From CAYUYV01 sp964522525 (lineage in GTDB: Bacteria; Pseudomonadota; Alphaproteobacteria; JAJFIK01): a stretch of DNA of 64,000 nucleotides. The translations under genes were made by a program, and so were the position numbers. The notes under the pieces were generated by a model. The model was not told the DNA's origin and did not search any database. It saw only the letters and a list, made by a program, of their open reading frames with translations. Shown piece by piece: positions 46,104-54,301 of the stretch; the stretch's first letter is position 1, and the number at the start of each line of letters is the position of its first letter. The stretch is taken from positions 1 through 64,000 of the forward strand of contig CAZFWG010000014.1 of NCBI GenBank assembly GCA_964522525.1, written 5' to 3'.

Positions 46104-46997
46104 ATGACGACGCGCCGGATCTTTTTTCTCAGTTGCGCCGAGCTTGACCCGGCCGAACGATCGGAGCGCGATCCCCTTCTGATCCGTGATGACGAGCCCC
46201 TCGTTGAGGCCCTCTTGACACGGAACATCACGGTCTCACCGGTCGATTGGGAGGCCGTCCCGCCGAGCGATCTTGCCGGCGAAGGTGTGGTCGTCCGTTC
46301 CCCCTGGAACTACACCCAGAACGCCCATGCGTTTGCCGCGTGGATCCGGGAGGCGGAAACGGCCGGCGTGCGCCTCGTCAATCCGGCCAGCCTCATTCTG
46401 GGGACGCTGGAGAAAACCTACCTCATGGAGCTTGCCGACGCGGGGCTCGACGCCATCCCGACCCGCGCCATCGACCCCTTTGCGCCCCGGTCCCTCGGCC
46501 CCGCCTTCGATGTCTTCGGGACGGACGCGGTGATCCTCAAACCCGTGATCGGCGCGGGCGCCAGACACACCCACCGCATCGACGGTCTGTGTCATGACGT
46601 TCCCGATGGGATCCGTCAGACATTGCCGAGGGACCAGGCCTATCTGGTGCAACCCTTCGTGCCGGAAATCGCGACCCAGGGTGAGCTTTCGGTGATGTTC
46701 TTCGGGGGACGGTTCGGTCACATGGTGCGCAAGCGGCCTGCCCTTGGGGACTTCCGCGTCCAGGAGGACCATGGCGGGCGCACCGAGCTCATGACCCCTG
46801 ATGAGGGCATTGCCGACCAGGCGGCAAGGGCCTCCCGCCATTTCGGTGACCCGGCTTACATCCGGGTCGATGGCGTTCCCGTCGATGACCGGTTCCAGAT
46901 CATGGAGCTTGAGATGATCGAACCGGAACTCTTTTTCCGGCTGGCCCCGGCCTCCGCAGCCCTTTTCGCCGAGCGCCTCCAAACCATTTTGTTCTGA
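46104..46997 (+). CDS. ATP-grasp ligase, DcsG-like
   Basis: A 297-residue ATP-grasp protein with VVRSPWNYTQNAHAFAAWI, the ATP-binding AVILKPVIGAGARHTHRI, YLVQPFVPEIATQGELSVMFF and terminal MELEMIEPELFFRL metal ligands. It resembles the DcsG/cycloserine-ligase group and small RimK-like proteins. Reaction and substrate unknown. It sits between dnaB and alr, 121 bases before alr, so a link to amino-acid or peptide ligation near D-alanine metabolism is possible. The dnaB gene ends 15 bases upstream. Confidence 0.85.
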   Translation: MTTRRIFFLSCAELDPAERSERDPLLIRDDEPLVEALLTRNITVSPVDWEAVPPSDLAGEGVVVRSPWNYTQNAHAFAAWIREAETAGVRLVNPASLILGTLEKTYLMELADAGLDAIPTRAIDPFAPRSLGPAFDVFGTDAVILKPVIGAGARHTHRIDGLCHDVPDGIRQTLPRDQAYLVQPFVPEIATQGELSVMFFGGRFGHMVRKRPALGDFRVQEDHGGRTELMTPDEGIADQAARASRHFGDPAYIRVDGVPVDDRFQIMELEMIEPELFFRLAPASAALFAERLQTILF

Positions 46998-47118
46998 GGC
47001 CCGACTTTCGTCATGATCGGGTCATGCTGGTCGGCCTCCATGGATACCGCCCTGGAGGCATTGCGCCCCGGCGTGTTTCGTCCTTCGGCAGGCCGGGGCC
47101 GCCGTGCTAGGAAAGCCC

Positions 47119-48255
47119 ATGGAGAAGACGTCGACATTCGCTGCCCCGACACCGCCGGAACCCGCCGCCGCCGACAGCTGGCTGACCATCGACCTCGATG
47201 CCCTTGCCGCGAATTATCGGACCCTGCGCCAGGTCGCGAAGGGCGCGCGCACGGCCGGTGTGATCAAGGCGGATGGCTATGGCCTGGGCGCGGTCCCCGT
47301 CGGCCGTCGGCTCGCCCGCGAGGGATGTGACCTCTTTTTCGTGGCCCATCTGGGCGAGGCCCTGCGCCTGCGGCGGGAGGGCGGCGGCGCGATAGACCGG
47401 GCCGAGGTGGCCGTTCTGAACGGCATTCCACCGGGCCAGGAAGGCCTCGCGGTCGAGCATCGCATTCAGCCGGTCCTGAATACGCCGGAAGCGGTGGAGG
47501 CGTGGCTCGACGCCATCAAGGACCGGACCGACCCGCCCCGCGCTTTCCTCCAAGTGGAGACCGGCATGAATCGCCTGGGGCTCGACGCCGAGGGCCTCGC
47601 GCGCATCTCCAACCGCCTGCCCCAGCTGCCGCTCGCGGCGGTGATGAGCCATCTGGCCTGTGCGGACACGCCGGACGCCCCCATGAATGACCGGCAGCGG
47701 GAGCGATTCGCGGCCCTGGCGGCCGACCTGCCCGAGGCGCCGCGCAGTCTCGCGAGTTCAGCGGCGATTTTGTCAAATCCGAAAACCCATTTCGATCTGG
47801 TGCGTCCGGGCATCGGCCTCTACGGGGCCAACCCCTTCGCCGATCGGCCCAATCCCATGGCGCCGGTGGTCACGCTCGAGGCGCGGATCCTCCAGACCCG
47901 GCGAATTGACAGGGGCGAGGCGGTCGGCTACGGAGCCACCTATGTCGCGGAAGGTCCACGCCGGGTGGCAACGCTTTCCGTGGGTTACGCCGATGGATAT
48001 AAGCGGGCAGCCGGTGGACGGGCCACGGCCAGCATCGCCGGGATCGCCCTTCCGGTGATCGGGCGTGTCTCCATGGACCTGATCACCGTGGATGTCACGC
48101 AAGCGCCGGAGGAGATGAGCCAGACGGGCGATCGGATAACCCTGCTCGGTGGCGAGCAGGACGCGGATGCGCTCGGCAAGGCGGCCGGTACCTTGGGCTA
48201 TGAAATCCTGACCAGCCTCGGGCAGCGTTATGCCCGCCAGTATAAAGGCGGTTGA
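47119..48255 (+). CDS. alr: Alanine racemase
   Basis: Provides D-alanine for the peptidoglycan. The 378-residue PLP enzyme starts with an extended N-terminus, then WLTIDLDALAANYRTL, the PLP Lys in AGVIKADGYGLGAV (Lys50), and the second catalytic Tyr in EAVGYGATYVAEG. ATG 47119 has GGA upstream; a GTG five codons earlier is possible. Its stop overlaps the mlaE start. Confidence 0.95.
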   Translation: MEKTSTFAAPTPPEPAAADSWLTIDLDALAANYRTLRQVAKGARTAGVIKADGYGLGAVPVGRRLAREGCDLFFVAHLGEALRLRREGGGAIDRAEVAVLNGIPPGQEGLAVEHRIQPVLNTPEAVEAWLDAIKDRTDPPRAFLQVETGMNRLGLDAEGLARISNRLPQLPLAAVMSHLACADTPDAPMNDRQRERFAALAADLPEAPRSLASSAAILSNPKTHFDLVRPGIGLYGANPFADRPNPMAPVVTLEARILQTRRIDRGEAVGYGATYVAEGPRRVATLSVGYADGYKRAAGGRATASIAGIALPVIGRVSMDLITVDVTQAPEEMSQTGDRITLLGGEQDADALGKAAGTLGYEILTSLGQRYARQYKGG

Positions 48256-49070
48256 TGAGAGGGCTGATGATTCAATCCAAATCCCAACTCGACCAGCGAT
48301 GGAACCCTTTCGCGGTCATCGGTCGCTTCACCTTGGGCTTTTTCGAGCAGGTGGGCCTGTTGGCGACCTTCACCGGCAATGCGGTGCTGGCCTGCGTGCG
48401 CCCGCCCATCTATGTGAGCCTCGTGGCCCAGCAGATGCTCCGCATCGGCTATTTCTCCCTGCCCGTGGTGGGCCTCACCGCCCTGTTCACAGGCGCGGTG
48501 TTGGCGCTCCAGATCTATATCGGCGGCTCCCGCTTCAATGCGGAGAGCATCGTGCCCAATATCGTGGTGCTCGGCATCACGCGGGAGTTGGGCCCGGTGC
48601 TGGCCGGCCTGATGGTCGCGGGCCGGGTCAGTTCGGCGATCGCGGCGGAAATCGGGACCATGCGGGTCACGGAACAGATTGATGCCCTGCGCACCCTGTC
48701 CACGAACCCGTTCCAATATCTGGTGGCGCCGCGCCTGATCGCCGCCGTGATTTCCCTGCCCATCCTGGTGTTGATCGCCGATATCATCGGTGTCATGGGC
48801 GGTTATCTGGTGGGCACCCAGTCGCTGGGCTTCTCCTCAGGCCCCTATCTCAAGAACACGATCGATTTTCTGGAGGCGGACGACGTGTCGTCGGGCCTGT
48901 GGAAAGCGGCGGCCTTCGGGTTCATCATTGCCCTGATGGGCTGCTACAACGGCTATTACAGCAAGGGAGGGGCGCAGGGCGTGGGCGCGGCGACCACCTT
49001 TGCCGTGGTCAACGCCTCGATCCTGATCCTGGCGGCGAATTATCTGCTCACGTCCCTGTTGTTCTCCTAA
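48255..49070 (+). CDS. mlaE: MlaE-family lipid ABC transporter permease
   Basis: The membrane part of the Mla retrograde phospholipid transporter. The 271-residue protein has five or six helices and the MlaE signature VSSAIAAEIGTMRVTEQIDAL. The ATG at 48255 overlaps the alr stop; a start at 48267 is an alternative. mlaF follows after 14 bases. No mlaD substrate-binding gene follows here. Confidence 0.93.
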   Translation: MRGLMIQSKSQLDQRWNPFAVIGRFTLGFFEQVGLLATFTGNAVLACVRPPIYVSLVAQQMLRIGYFSLPVVGLTALFTGAVLALQIYIGGSRFNAESIVPNIVVLGITRELGPVLAGLMVAGRVSSAIAAEIGTMRVTEQIDALRTLSTNPFQYLVAPRLIAAVISLPILVLIADIIGVMGGYLVGTQSLGFSSGPYLKNTIDFLEADDVSSGLWKAAAFGFIIALMGCYNGYYSKGGAQGVGAATTFAVVNASILILAANYLLTSLLFS

Positions 49071-49084
49071 AGGCGTACCCGGTT

Positions 49085-49879
49085 ATGGCATTCAGTGATC
49101 CGTCCATGGATGTTCCCAAGATCGAACTCAAATCGGTCTGCAAGAGTTTCGGACGCAAGCGGGTCTTGAACGGCCTCAATCTGACCGTTGACGCCGGTCG
49201 TTCCCTCGTCGTGATCGGCGGATCGGGGACGGGCAAGTCGGTCATGCTCAAATGCATTCTGGGCCTGCTCAAACCCAATTCGGGGTCGATCCAGGTGGAC
49301 GGCCAGGAAACCACGGAGATGACCGAGCGGGAACGCGACGCGCTCATGGGCAAGTTCGGCATGCTGTTCCAGGGCTCCGCCCTCTTTGACAGCCTGCCCG
49401 TCTGGCAGAACGTCGCCTTCGGTCTCATCCGCGGCAAGGGCGTCGGCCGCCGGGAGGCGAAGGAGGTGGCCATCGAAACCCTGGGCAAGGTCGGCCTGGG
49501 GCCCCAGGTGGGCGATCTCTATCCGGCGGAATTGTCCGGGGGCATGCAGAAGCGGGTGGGCCTTGCTCGCGCCATTGCCACCCATCCGGAGGTGATCTTT
49601 TTTGACGAACCGACCACGGGCCTCGACCCGATCATGGCCGATGTCATCAATGAGCTGATCGTCGAGCGGGTCAAGGATCTGGGCGCCACCACCCTGTCCA
49701 TCACCCACGACATGGCGAGCGCGCGCAAGATCGCCGACGATGTCGCCATGATCTACAAGGGGCGGATCATCTGGCGGGGACCGGCGGCCGACATCGACAA
49801 GTCGGGCAACGAGTTCGTGGAGCAGTTCATCAACGGCCGCGCCGAAGGCCCGATCCAGATGGATGTGCTGAAGGCGTAA
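49085..49879 (+). CDS. mlaF: MlaF-family lipid ABC transporter ATPase
   Basis: The 264-residue ATPase has Walker A VIGGSGTGKSVMLKCILG, LSGGMQKRVGLARAI (signature) and Walker B VIFFDEPTTGLDPIMAD. It energises MlaE. The start ATG 49085 gives MAFSDPSMDVPKIELKSV; ATG 49106 is also possible. The downstream sequence departs from the usual alphaproteobacterial order, where radA tends to follow; here a toxin-antitoxin locus comes next. Confidence 0.94.
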   Translation: MAFSDPSMDVPKIELKSVCKSFGRKRVLNGLNLTVDAGRSLVVIGGSGTGKSVMLKCILGLLKPNSGSIQVDGQETTEMTERERDALMGKFGMLFQGSALFDSLPVWQNVAFGLIRGKGVGRREAKEVAIETLGKVGLGPQVGDLYPAELSGGMQKRVGLARAIATHPEVIFFDEPTTGLDPIMADVINELIVERVKDLGATTLSITHDMASARKIADDVAMIYKGRIIWRGPAADIDKSGNEFVEQFINGRAEGPIQMDVLKA

Positions 49880-49887
49880 GTTCGCGG

Positions 49888-49937
49888 CCCCTTCCCTCAA
49901 AAGGCCGCTGGTTATGGGCCCTCCAACCCGGAGACCC
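49888..49937 (+). repeat. Left copy of a 50-bp imperfect direct repeat
   Basis: This copy is identical at 41 of 50 positions, without gaps, to 50684-50733. The two copies bracket the toxin-antitoxin genes. Each contains a pyrimidine-rich stretch, then GGTTATGGG and a short hairpin (GGTT/AACC here, GGTTA/TAACC in the other). A GCGGCC/GGCCGC stem overlaps it (49884-49906). It lies right after mlaF. It may be an ancestral target or a dispersed element. Confidence 0.6.
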
Positions 49938-49966
49938 AAACGCCTTGTTCAAAGTCCACTCTAATA

Positions 49967-49994
49967 TTGACATCTCATAGGATGTCACTATAAT
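49967..49994 (+). promoter_or_regulatory. Consensus promoter with operator for the toxin gene
   Basis: TTGACA (49967-49972), 16-base spacer, TATAAT (49989-49994): both boxes match the sigma-70 consensus exactly. A perfect inverted repeat TGACATC-N6-GATGTCA (49968-49987) fills the spacer, a likely operator for the antitoxin. The -10 box ends 6 bases before the GTG at 50001, so transcription would start at about the start codon (leaderless). Confidence 0.8.
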
Positions 49995-50000
49995 GAGTGG

Positions 50001-50420
50001 GTGAAAATCGTCATTGATACGAATGTCATTGTCGCTGCGTTTAGAAGTCGACAGGGAGCCAGCAACAGACTGCTCCGGCTTGTGGAGACGGGTGCCGTCC
50101 GCCCGCTTTGTTCTACGGCGTTGTTTCTTGAATACGAAGCCGTTCTTGGCCGCCCTGAAATTCGTGCCGTCACCGGACATTCGGTAGACGACGTACGCGC
50201 GATCATGAATGCGCTGGCAGGTTTTGCGCAGCCGGTCGATGTGCCCTTCAAACTGCGCCCCTCCCTCAAGGACGCCGATGACGAGATGGTGTTCGAGGCC
50301 GCGGTCAACGGTCGGGCGGACGCGATCGTGACCCACAACATAAAGGACTTTGCGGGGATCAAGAGGTCGGGCCTTGAGGTTCTGAAGCCCAGGCAGATCA
50401 TTGAGAGGCTGACATCATGA
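50001..50420 (+). CDS. PIN-domain toxin (VapC-like, putative toxin PIN_3 family)
   Basis: The 139-residue PIN-domain ribonuclease has Asp in KIVIDTNVIVAAFRSR, Glu in FLEYEAVLGRPE, Asp-Asp in SLKDADDEMVFEAAV and Asn/Asp in IVTHNIKDF, the four-acid metal site of RNases that cut tRNA or mRNA. The GTG start at 50001 lies at the likely transcription start. Its tail overlaps the antitoxin start by 4 bases. Toxin precedes antitoxin, the order opposite to most vapBC pairs. Confidence 0.88.
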   Translation: MKIVIDTNVIVAAFRSRQGASNRLLRLVETGAVRPLCSTALFLEYEAVLGRPEIRAVTGHSVDDVRAIMNALAGFAQPVDVPFKLRPSLKDADDEMVFEAAVNGRADAIVTHNIKDFAGIKRSGLEVLKPRQIIERLTS

Positions 50421-50671
50421 ACAAACCTGTCCGACACAAATATCCGCTTCAATTGCCGGTATCCCTCAAGGAAATGGCTGCTCGACTTGCGGAAGAGGAT
50501 GGCGTTTCCCTGAACCAGTGGATCGTTACCGCGGTTGCCCAGAAAATCGGCGCCGTGGAAACGGCCGAAAGCTTTCTGAAAGAACGGGCCGGCCAGGCGA
50601 AACCCGGAGATCTGGGACGGTTCTTGAACCGGGCACCGGATGTGCCGCCGGACGGCGAAGATTCTCTCTGA
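50417..50671 (+). CDS. HicB-like / ribbon-helix-helix antitoxin
   Basis: An 84-residue protein with a ribbon-helix-helix N-half: KYPLQLPVSLKEMAARLAEEDG then SLNQWIVTAVAQKI. The C-half (about 50-84) is a disordered toxin-binding tail. ATG at 50417 overlaps the toxin stop; TGACATC, the half-site of the promoter operator, lies directly before it (50410-50416), so binding there may occur too. Probably autoregulates the promoter at 49967. Confidence 0.82.
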   Translation: MNKPVRHKYPLQLPVSLKEMAARLAEEDGVSLNQWIVTAVAQKIGAVETAESFLKERAGQAKPGDLGRFLNRAPDVPPDGEDSL

Positions 50672-50683
50672 GCCGGCGACACG

Positions 50684-50733
50684 CCCCTCCCCTCACAAAG
50701 CCGTTGGTTATGGGCGTTCTAACCGGGAGACCT
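50684..50733 (+). repeat. Right copy of the 50-bp imperfect direct repeat
   Basis: Matches 49888-49937 at 41 of 50 positions without gaps. Starts 13 bases past the antitoxin stop and precedes the thiolase gene by 80 bases. Its hairpin is GGTTA (50706-50710)/TAACC (50720-50724). A second hairpin AGGCC-N6-GGCCT follows at about 50742-50757. Confidence 0.6.
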
Positions 50734-50812
50734 ATTGCCTCCAGGCCCCCGAAGGCCTGACATGGGACTGCTTTTTCCGGCACTCATCCGTGCCCATTGA
50801 GGGAGAGAACCC

Positions 50813-52015
50813 ATGAGAGAGGCCGTTATCGTCTCCACCGCGCGCACCGGCATCGGCAAGGCCAATCGGGGCAGTTTCAACCAGACCCACGGGGCGGTCA
50901 TGGCGGGCCACGCCCTCGCCCATGCCATCGACCGGGCGGGCATCGACGCGGGCGATGTCGAGGATTTCGTCCTGGGCTGCGGCTATCCGGAAGGCGCCAC
51001 GGGCCACAATCTGGGCCGCAACGCCGCCATCAAGGCGGGCTGCCCGGTCACCACCGGCGGGACCACCATGACCCGCTACTGCGCCTCCGGCCTCCAGGCC
51101 ATCGCCTATGCCGCCCAGCAGGTGATCGCCAACGGCACGCCCGTCATCGCGGCGGGCGGTGTGGAGAGCATCTCGCTCGTGGAGCGCGGTACGTTCAACA
51201 CGGATCATTTCTTCGAGGAAACCCTCCTTGAAAGCCACCCGGCCCTGTGGATGACCATGATCGAGACGGCGGAGATCGTCGCCGAACGCTATGGCATCTC
51301 GCGCGAGGTCCAGGACGAATACGGCTTCCAGAGCCAGCAGCGCACGGCCGCCGCGCAAGCGGCCGGCAAATTCGACGACGAAATCGTTCCGCTTACGGTC
51401 CAATGGCATAAATTCGACAAGGCCACCAATGAAACGACCGTGGTCGAGCACACGATCACCCAGGACGAATGCAACCGTCCCCAGACGACCCTGGAGGACC
51501 TTCAGAAGCTGGGTCCGGTCTTCGCCAACGGCCAACAGGTGAAGGAAGGCAAATTCATCACGGCGGGCAATGCGAGCCAGCTCTCCGATGGCGCCAGTGC
51601 CTGCATCATCATGGACGCCAAGGAAGCCGAACGCCGGGGCCTTCAGCCTTTGGGCATCTTCCGGGGCTTCGCCACCCATGGGGTGTCCCCGGAGGAAATG
51701 GGCATCGGCCCTGTCAAGGCGGTCCCGCGCCTGCTCGAGCGTCACGGGCTGAAAGTCGACGATATCGGCTTGTGGGAACTGAACGAGGCCTTTGCGAGCC
51801 AGTGTCTTTACTGTCGGGACACCCTCGGCATCGACAACGAGATCTACAACGTCAATGGCGGGGCCATTGCCATCGGCCACCCCTATGGCATGACGGGCGC
51901 CCGTTGTGTCGGCCATCTCCTGATCGAAGGGCGCCGCCGGGGCGTGAAATATGGCGTTGTCACCATGTGCGTGGGCGGCGGCCAGGGCGCGGCCGGACTG
52001 TTCGAGATCCTGTAA
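50813..52015 (+). CDS. Acetyl-CoA C-acyltransferase (thiolase)
   Basis: The 400-residue thiolase catalyses reversible cleavage or formation of beta-ketoacyl-CoA. The nucleophile Cys90 is in TMTRYCASGLQAIAYAA; the His of AIAIGHPYGMTGARCVG and the second Cys of VVTMCVGGGQGAAGLFEIL are present. GGAGAG is 8-12 bases before the ATG. No companion beta-oxidation genes lie next to it. The monocistronic unit ends at a hairpin. Confidence 0.93.
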   Translation: MREAVIVSTARTGIGKANRGSFNQTHGAVMAGHALAHAIDRAGIDAGDVEDFVLGCGYPEGATGHNLGRNAAIKAGCPVTTGGTTMTRYCASGLQAIAYAAQQVIANGTPVIAAGGVESISLVERGTFNTDHFFEETLLESHPALWMTMIETAEIVAERYGISREVQDEYGFQSQQRTAAAQAAGKFDDEIVPLTVQWHKFDKATNETTVVEHTITQDECNRPQTTLEDLQKLGPVFANGQQVKEGKFITAGNASQLSDGASACIIMDAKEAERRGLQPLGIFRGFATHGVSPEEMGIGPVKAVPRLLERHGLKVDDIGLWELNEAFASQCLYCRDTLGIDNEIYNVNGGAIAIGHPYGMTGARCVGHLLIEGRRRGVKYGVVTMCVGGGQGAAGLFEIL

Positions 52016-52021
52016 GCCGTC

Positions 52022-52090
52022 TTGGATCCTCATTTCTGATGGCGACAGCGTACCGATTGGTATGCTGTCGCCCTGCCGCGTGAGGATCAA
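52022..52090. repeat. Nested inverted repeats between thiolase and apbE
   Basis: Inner stem GGCGACAGCGTACC (52041-52054) pairs with GGTATGCTGTCGCC (52059-52072) with loop GATT and one G-T wobble. An outer pair TTGGATCCTCA (52022-52032) and TGAGGATCAA (52081-52090) frames it with one bulged base. The outer arm overlaps the apbE stop. The convergent genes make a shared terminator plausible, although neither strand has a T tract. Confidence 0.65.
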
Positions 52091-53046
52091 TCATTGTCCA
52101 GACAGTCGTGGCGGATGCCTTGATTGTCCATCACCATGGCATGGATCCCGGCTTCCTTGATCCAGGCCAGACCCTCAAGCCCCTTGAGCATGGCGATCGT
52201 GGCGCAACTGCCCGCCACCACACAATGGGGGGCCACTACCGACACCGCGGCGAGCCCATGGACGGGCCATCCCGTGCGGGGATTGAGGATATGGGCATAG
52301 CGCACCCCGTCGATGACGAGACAACGCTCATAGTCCCCGCTGCTGGCCACGGCACCCTTGGCAAGATCGATGGCCCCCATAATATCGTCCGAATTGCGCC
52401 CATGACGCAGGGCGACCGACCAGGGCTGGCCGTCCGCATGGGGACCGATCACCCGGATATCCCCGCCCAGATCCACCAGACCATGGTGCACCCGCCGCTG
52501 TTCCAGCAGGCCGGCGACGGTATCGGCGGCGTATTCTTTCACGATCCCGCCGAAATCGATTTCCATGCCCGGACGCCCGAAACGGATCTCGGAGCGGGTC
52601 CAGGACACGTGCTGCCATCCGATCCGCGGCAGCAGGTCATCAATCGCCTCCTGGCTCGGCAGCTGGCCTGACTTGAAATCCCAGGCGGCGCGCAACACCC
52701 CGGACGTGATGTCGAAAAGACCCTCGCTCGTCTCGTGGCAGGTTTGCGCGTAGTCGAGAAGGGCCGCGCATTCCTCGTCAATCGACACGCTTGTCCCGGC
52801 CTTCGCGGCCCTGTTGATCGATGCGAAAAAATTGTCCGGCAGGAAGCGGGAATATTTCTGCTCAAGCGCCGCGACCGCCGCCTCCGCCGCCTTGAGCGTG
52901 CGTTGGGCGGCCCAACGATCCGCTTGGTAGATCTTGATCGTGCACGGAGAGCCCATGGCCCGGAATTGCCGGACATGGAGTTTGGGGTTTCGGTTCTTAG
53001 AAGACACTTTCAAGACTGACGCCGAAACTGTTTGCGTCAAAATCAT
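52087..53046 (-). CDS. apbE: FAD:protein FMN transferase (ApbE)
   Basis: ApbE attaches FMN covalently to a Thr or Ser of redox proteins using FAD. The 319-residue product has FRAMGSPCTIKIYQ, HGLVDLGGDIRVIG (FAD-binding DLGG) and AHILNPRTGWPV (Mg-binding H-I-x-N-P-x-T-G), so it looks active. No signal peptide or lipobox is visible, unusual since most ApbE are exported. Start is uncertain: ATG 53046 overlaps the DUF3570 gene end by 50 bases, GTG 53007 by 11, ATG 52956 by none. It is the last gene of the minus-strand set. Confidence 0.9.
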   Translation of the reverse strand: MILTQTVSASVLKVSSKNRNPKLHVRQFRAMGSPCTIKIYQADRWAAQRTLKAAEAAVAALEQKYSRFLPDNFFASINRAAKAGTSVSIDEECAALLDYAQTCHETSEGLFDITSGVLRAAWDFKSGQLPSQEAIDDLLPRIGWQHVSWTRSEIRFGRPGMEIDFGGIVKEYAADTVAGLLEQRRVHHGLVDLGGDIRVIGPHADGQPWSVALRHGRNSDDIMGAIDLAKGAVASSGDYERCLVIDGVRYAHILNPRTGWPVHGLAAVSVVAPHCVVAGSCATIAMLKGLEGLAWIKEAGIHAMVMDNQGIRHDCLDND

Positions 53047-54301
53047 CAACCTCGGTATTCAGACCGTCGCTGATGGCCAAGTCACCCCGCCTGATATAGC
53101 GCTGATAATAGGCACGCACTTTGAGTGTCTTGAGGGGCGAGTCCTCGAGATTGATGGCTTTTGTCAGTTCGATGGACGGACTGAGGGCACCGAAGGCTGC
53201 CAGGCGATAGTCGCTCGAGAATGCGGCCCCCGGCCCGGTTTGTGCCGACGTGAAGAACGGCCGATAGAAGGTCGCATCGCTTTGACTGTAATAACGAATG
53301 CCCGGCACGATCTCCCAGGTGTCGCCGATTTCCTTGCGAAGCTGGGCGTTGATGGCGTGGGAATCCGTATCCCATGTATCTGCCGTATACCGATAATTGA
53401 CATGTAAAGCCGATCTGGAGCCCGCCAGGTAGGTGCTATATTGCGTGAACAGCGTGAAAATATCCCGGTCGTCCGGGCGTTCTTCCGGCAGCGTTGTTTC
53501 GGTATCCGTCAGAAAAACGCCCTTGTACTGATCACTGAGGAACCCGGTTGCACGAATATAGCTTAGACTGAGTTCCACGACACTGTTCCGGTTCAAGATG
53601 TAACTGACACCGCCCAGGAGTTCGAGCCGGTCTTTATCCTCTTCTATGTTATCACGGAAGATGAACTCCGACACCGTATCATCGGAGTAGCCGACCTGTC
53701 CGAACAGGGTCGTCCGCCCGCCTTTCAAGCGATAGTTGAAGTTCAGGCTGAAAAAGCGGGATTCATAGTCGAATTCCTGGGAGAAAGCGACAACCCCACC
53801 GATGCTGTAGCGGTCACCGAAATAGCGCAGCTCCCCCTCGATGGAGGTACGGGTGTCGTCGATTTGGCCGCGGATGAGCGCCGGATCCTGGCCCGGCGCC
53901 GCATTGGCCGCGCCGCTGGCCGAGCCAACCGCATCGGCGGAATCAGCGCTGATGGGTGAGAAGATCAGTTCTTCCCCGGTTCCGGATGCGTTCGGACGCA
54001 CCGCGAAGGGGGAAGCCCCGCTGACTTCCGTCAAATGCACAAGCAGGCCAACGCGCCAGCGCTCCGAAACCGGAGCGGAGAGCACAAGGCGATCCTCCGT
54101 GATCTCGACCCGGTCGTCCGTCTCGAAATAATAGGCGCGGTTGTAGGAAAGCTCCGCATTGGGACTGTTGAAGCCCCGGTTCTGCGCCGAGGCATCATTG
54201 ATGCCCGGGAGAACCAGCGCCGCCGCAGTCAGAGCAAGGAGTCCCCTCGCCCGATCAGTTGCAGCCACAGCCACCCCCGGCAACCTGACCGCCGCCCGCA
54301 T
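52997..54301 (-). CDS. DUF3570 outer-membrane beta-barrel
   Basis: The 434-residue product has a signal peptide (hydrophobic about 19-33, cut after ASAQ) and the DUF3570 pattern of Tyr-rich amphipathic strands: AELSYNRAYYFETD, RYFGDRYSIGGVVAFS, FSLNFNYRLKGGRTTLFG and VVELSLSYIRATG; it ends in Phe (SLESVF), the usual mark of barrel insertion. The longest start at 54301 overlaps the DUF4266 gene by 47 bases; GTG 54274 or 54268 would shorten the overlap. Function unknown. Confidence 0.85.
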   Translation of the reverse strand: MRAAVRLPGVAVAATDRARGLLALTAAALVLPGINDASAQNRGFNSPNAELSYNRAYYFETDDRVEITEDRLVLSAPVSERWRVGLLVHLTEVSGASPFAVRPNASGTGEELIFSPISADSADAVGSASGAANAAPGQDPALIRGQIDDTRTSIEGELRYFGDRYSIGGVVAFSQEFDYESRFFSLNFNYRLKGGRTTLFGQVGYSDDTVSEFIFRDNIEEDKDRLELLGGVSYILNRNSVVELSLSYIRATGFLSDQYKGVFLTDTETTLPEERPDDRDIFTLFTQYSTYLAGSRSALHVNYRYTADTWDTDSHAINAQLRKEIGDTWEIVPGIRYYSQSDATFYRPFFTSAQTGPGAAFSSDYRLAAFGALSPSIELTKAINLEDSPLKTLKVRAYYQRYIRRGDLAISDGLNTEVDDFDANSFGVSLESVF

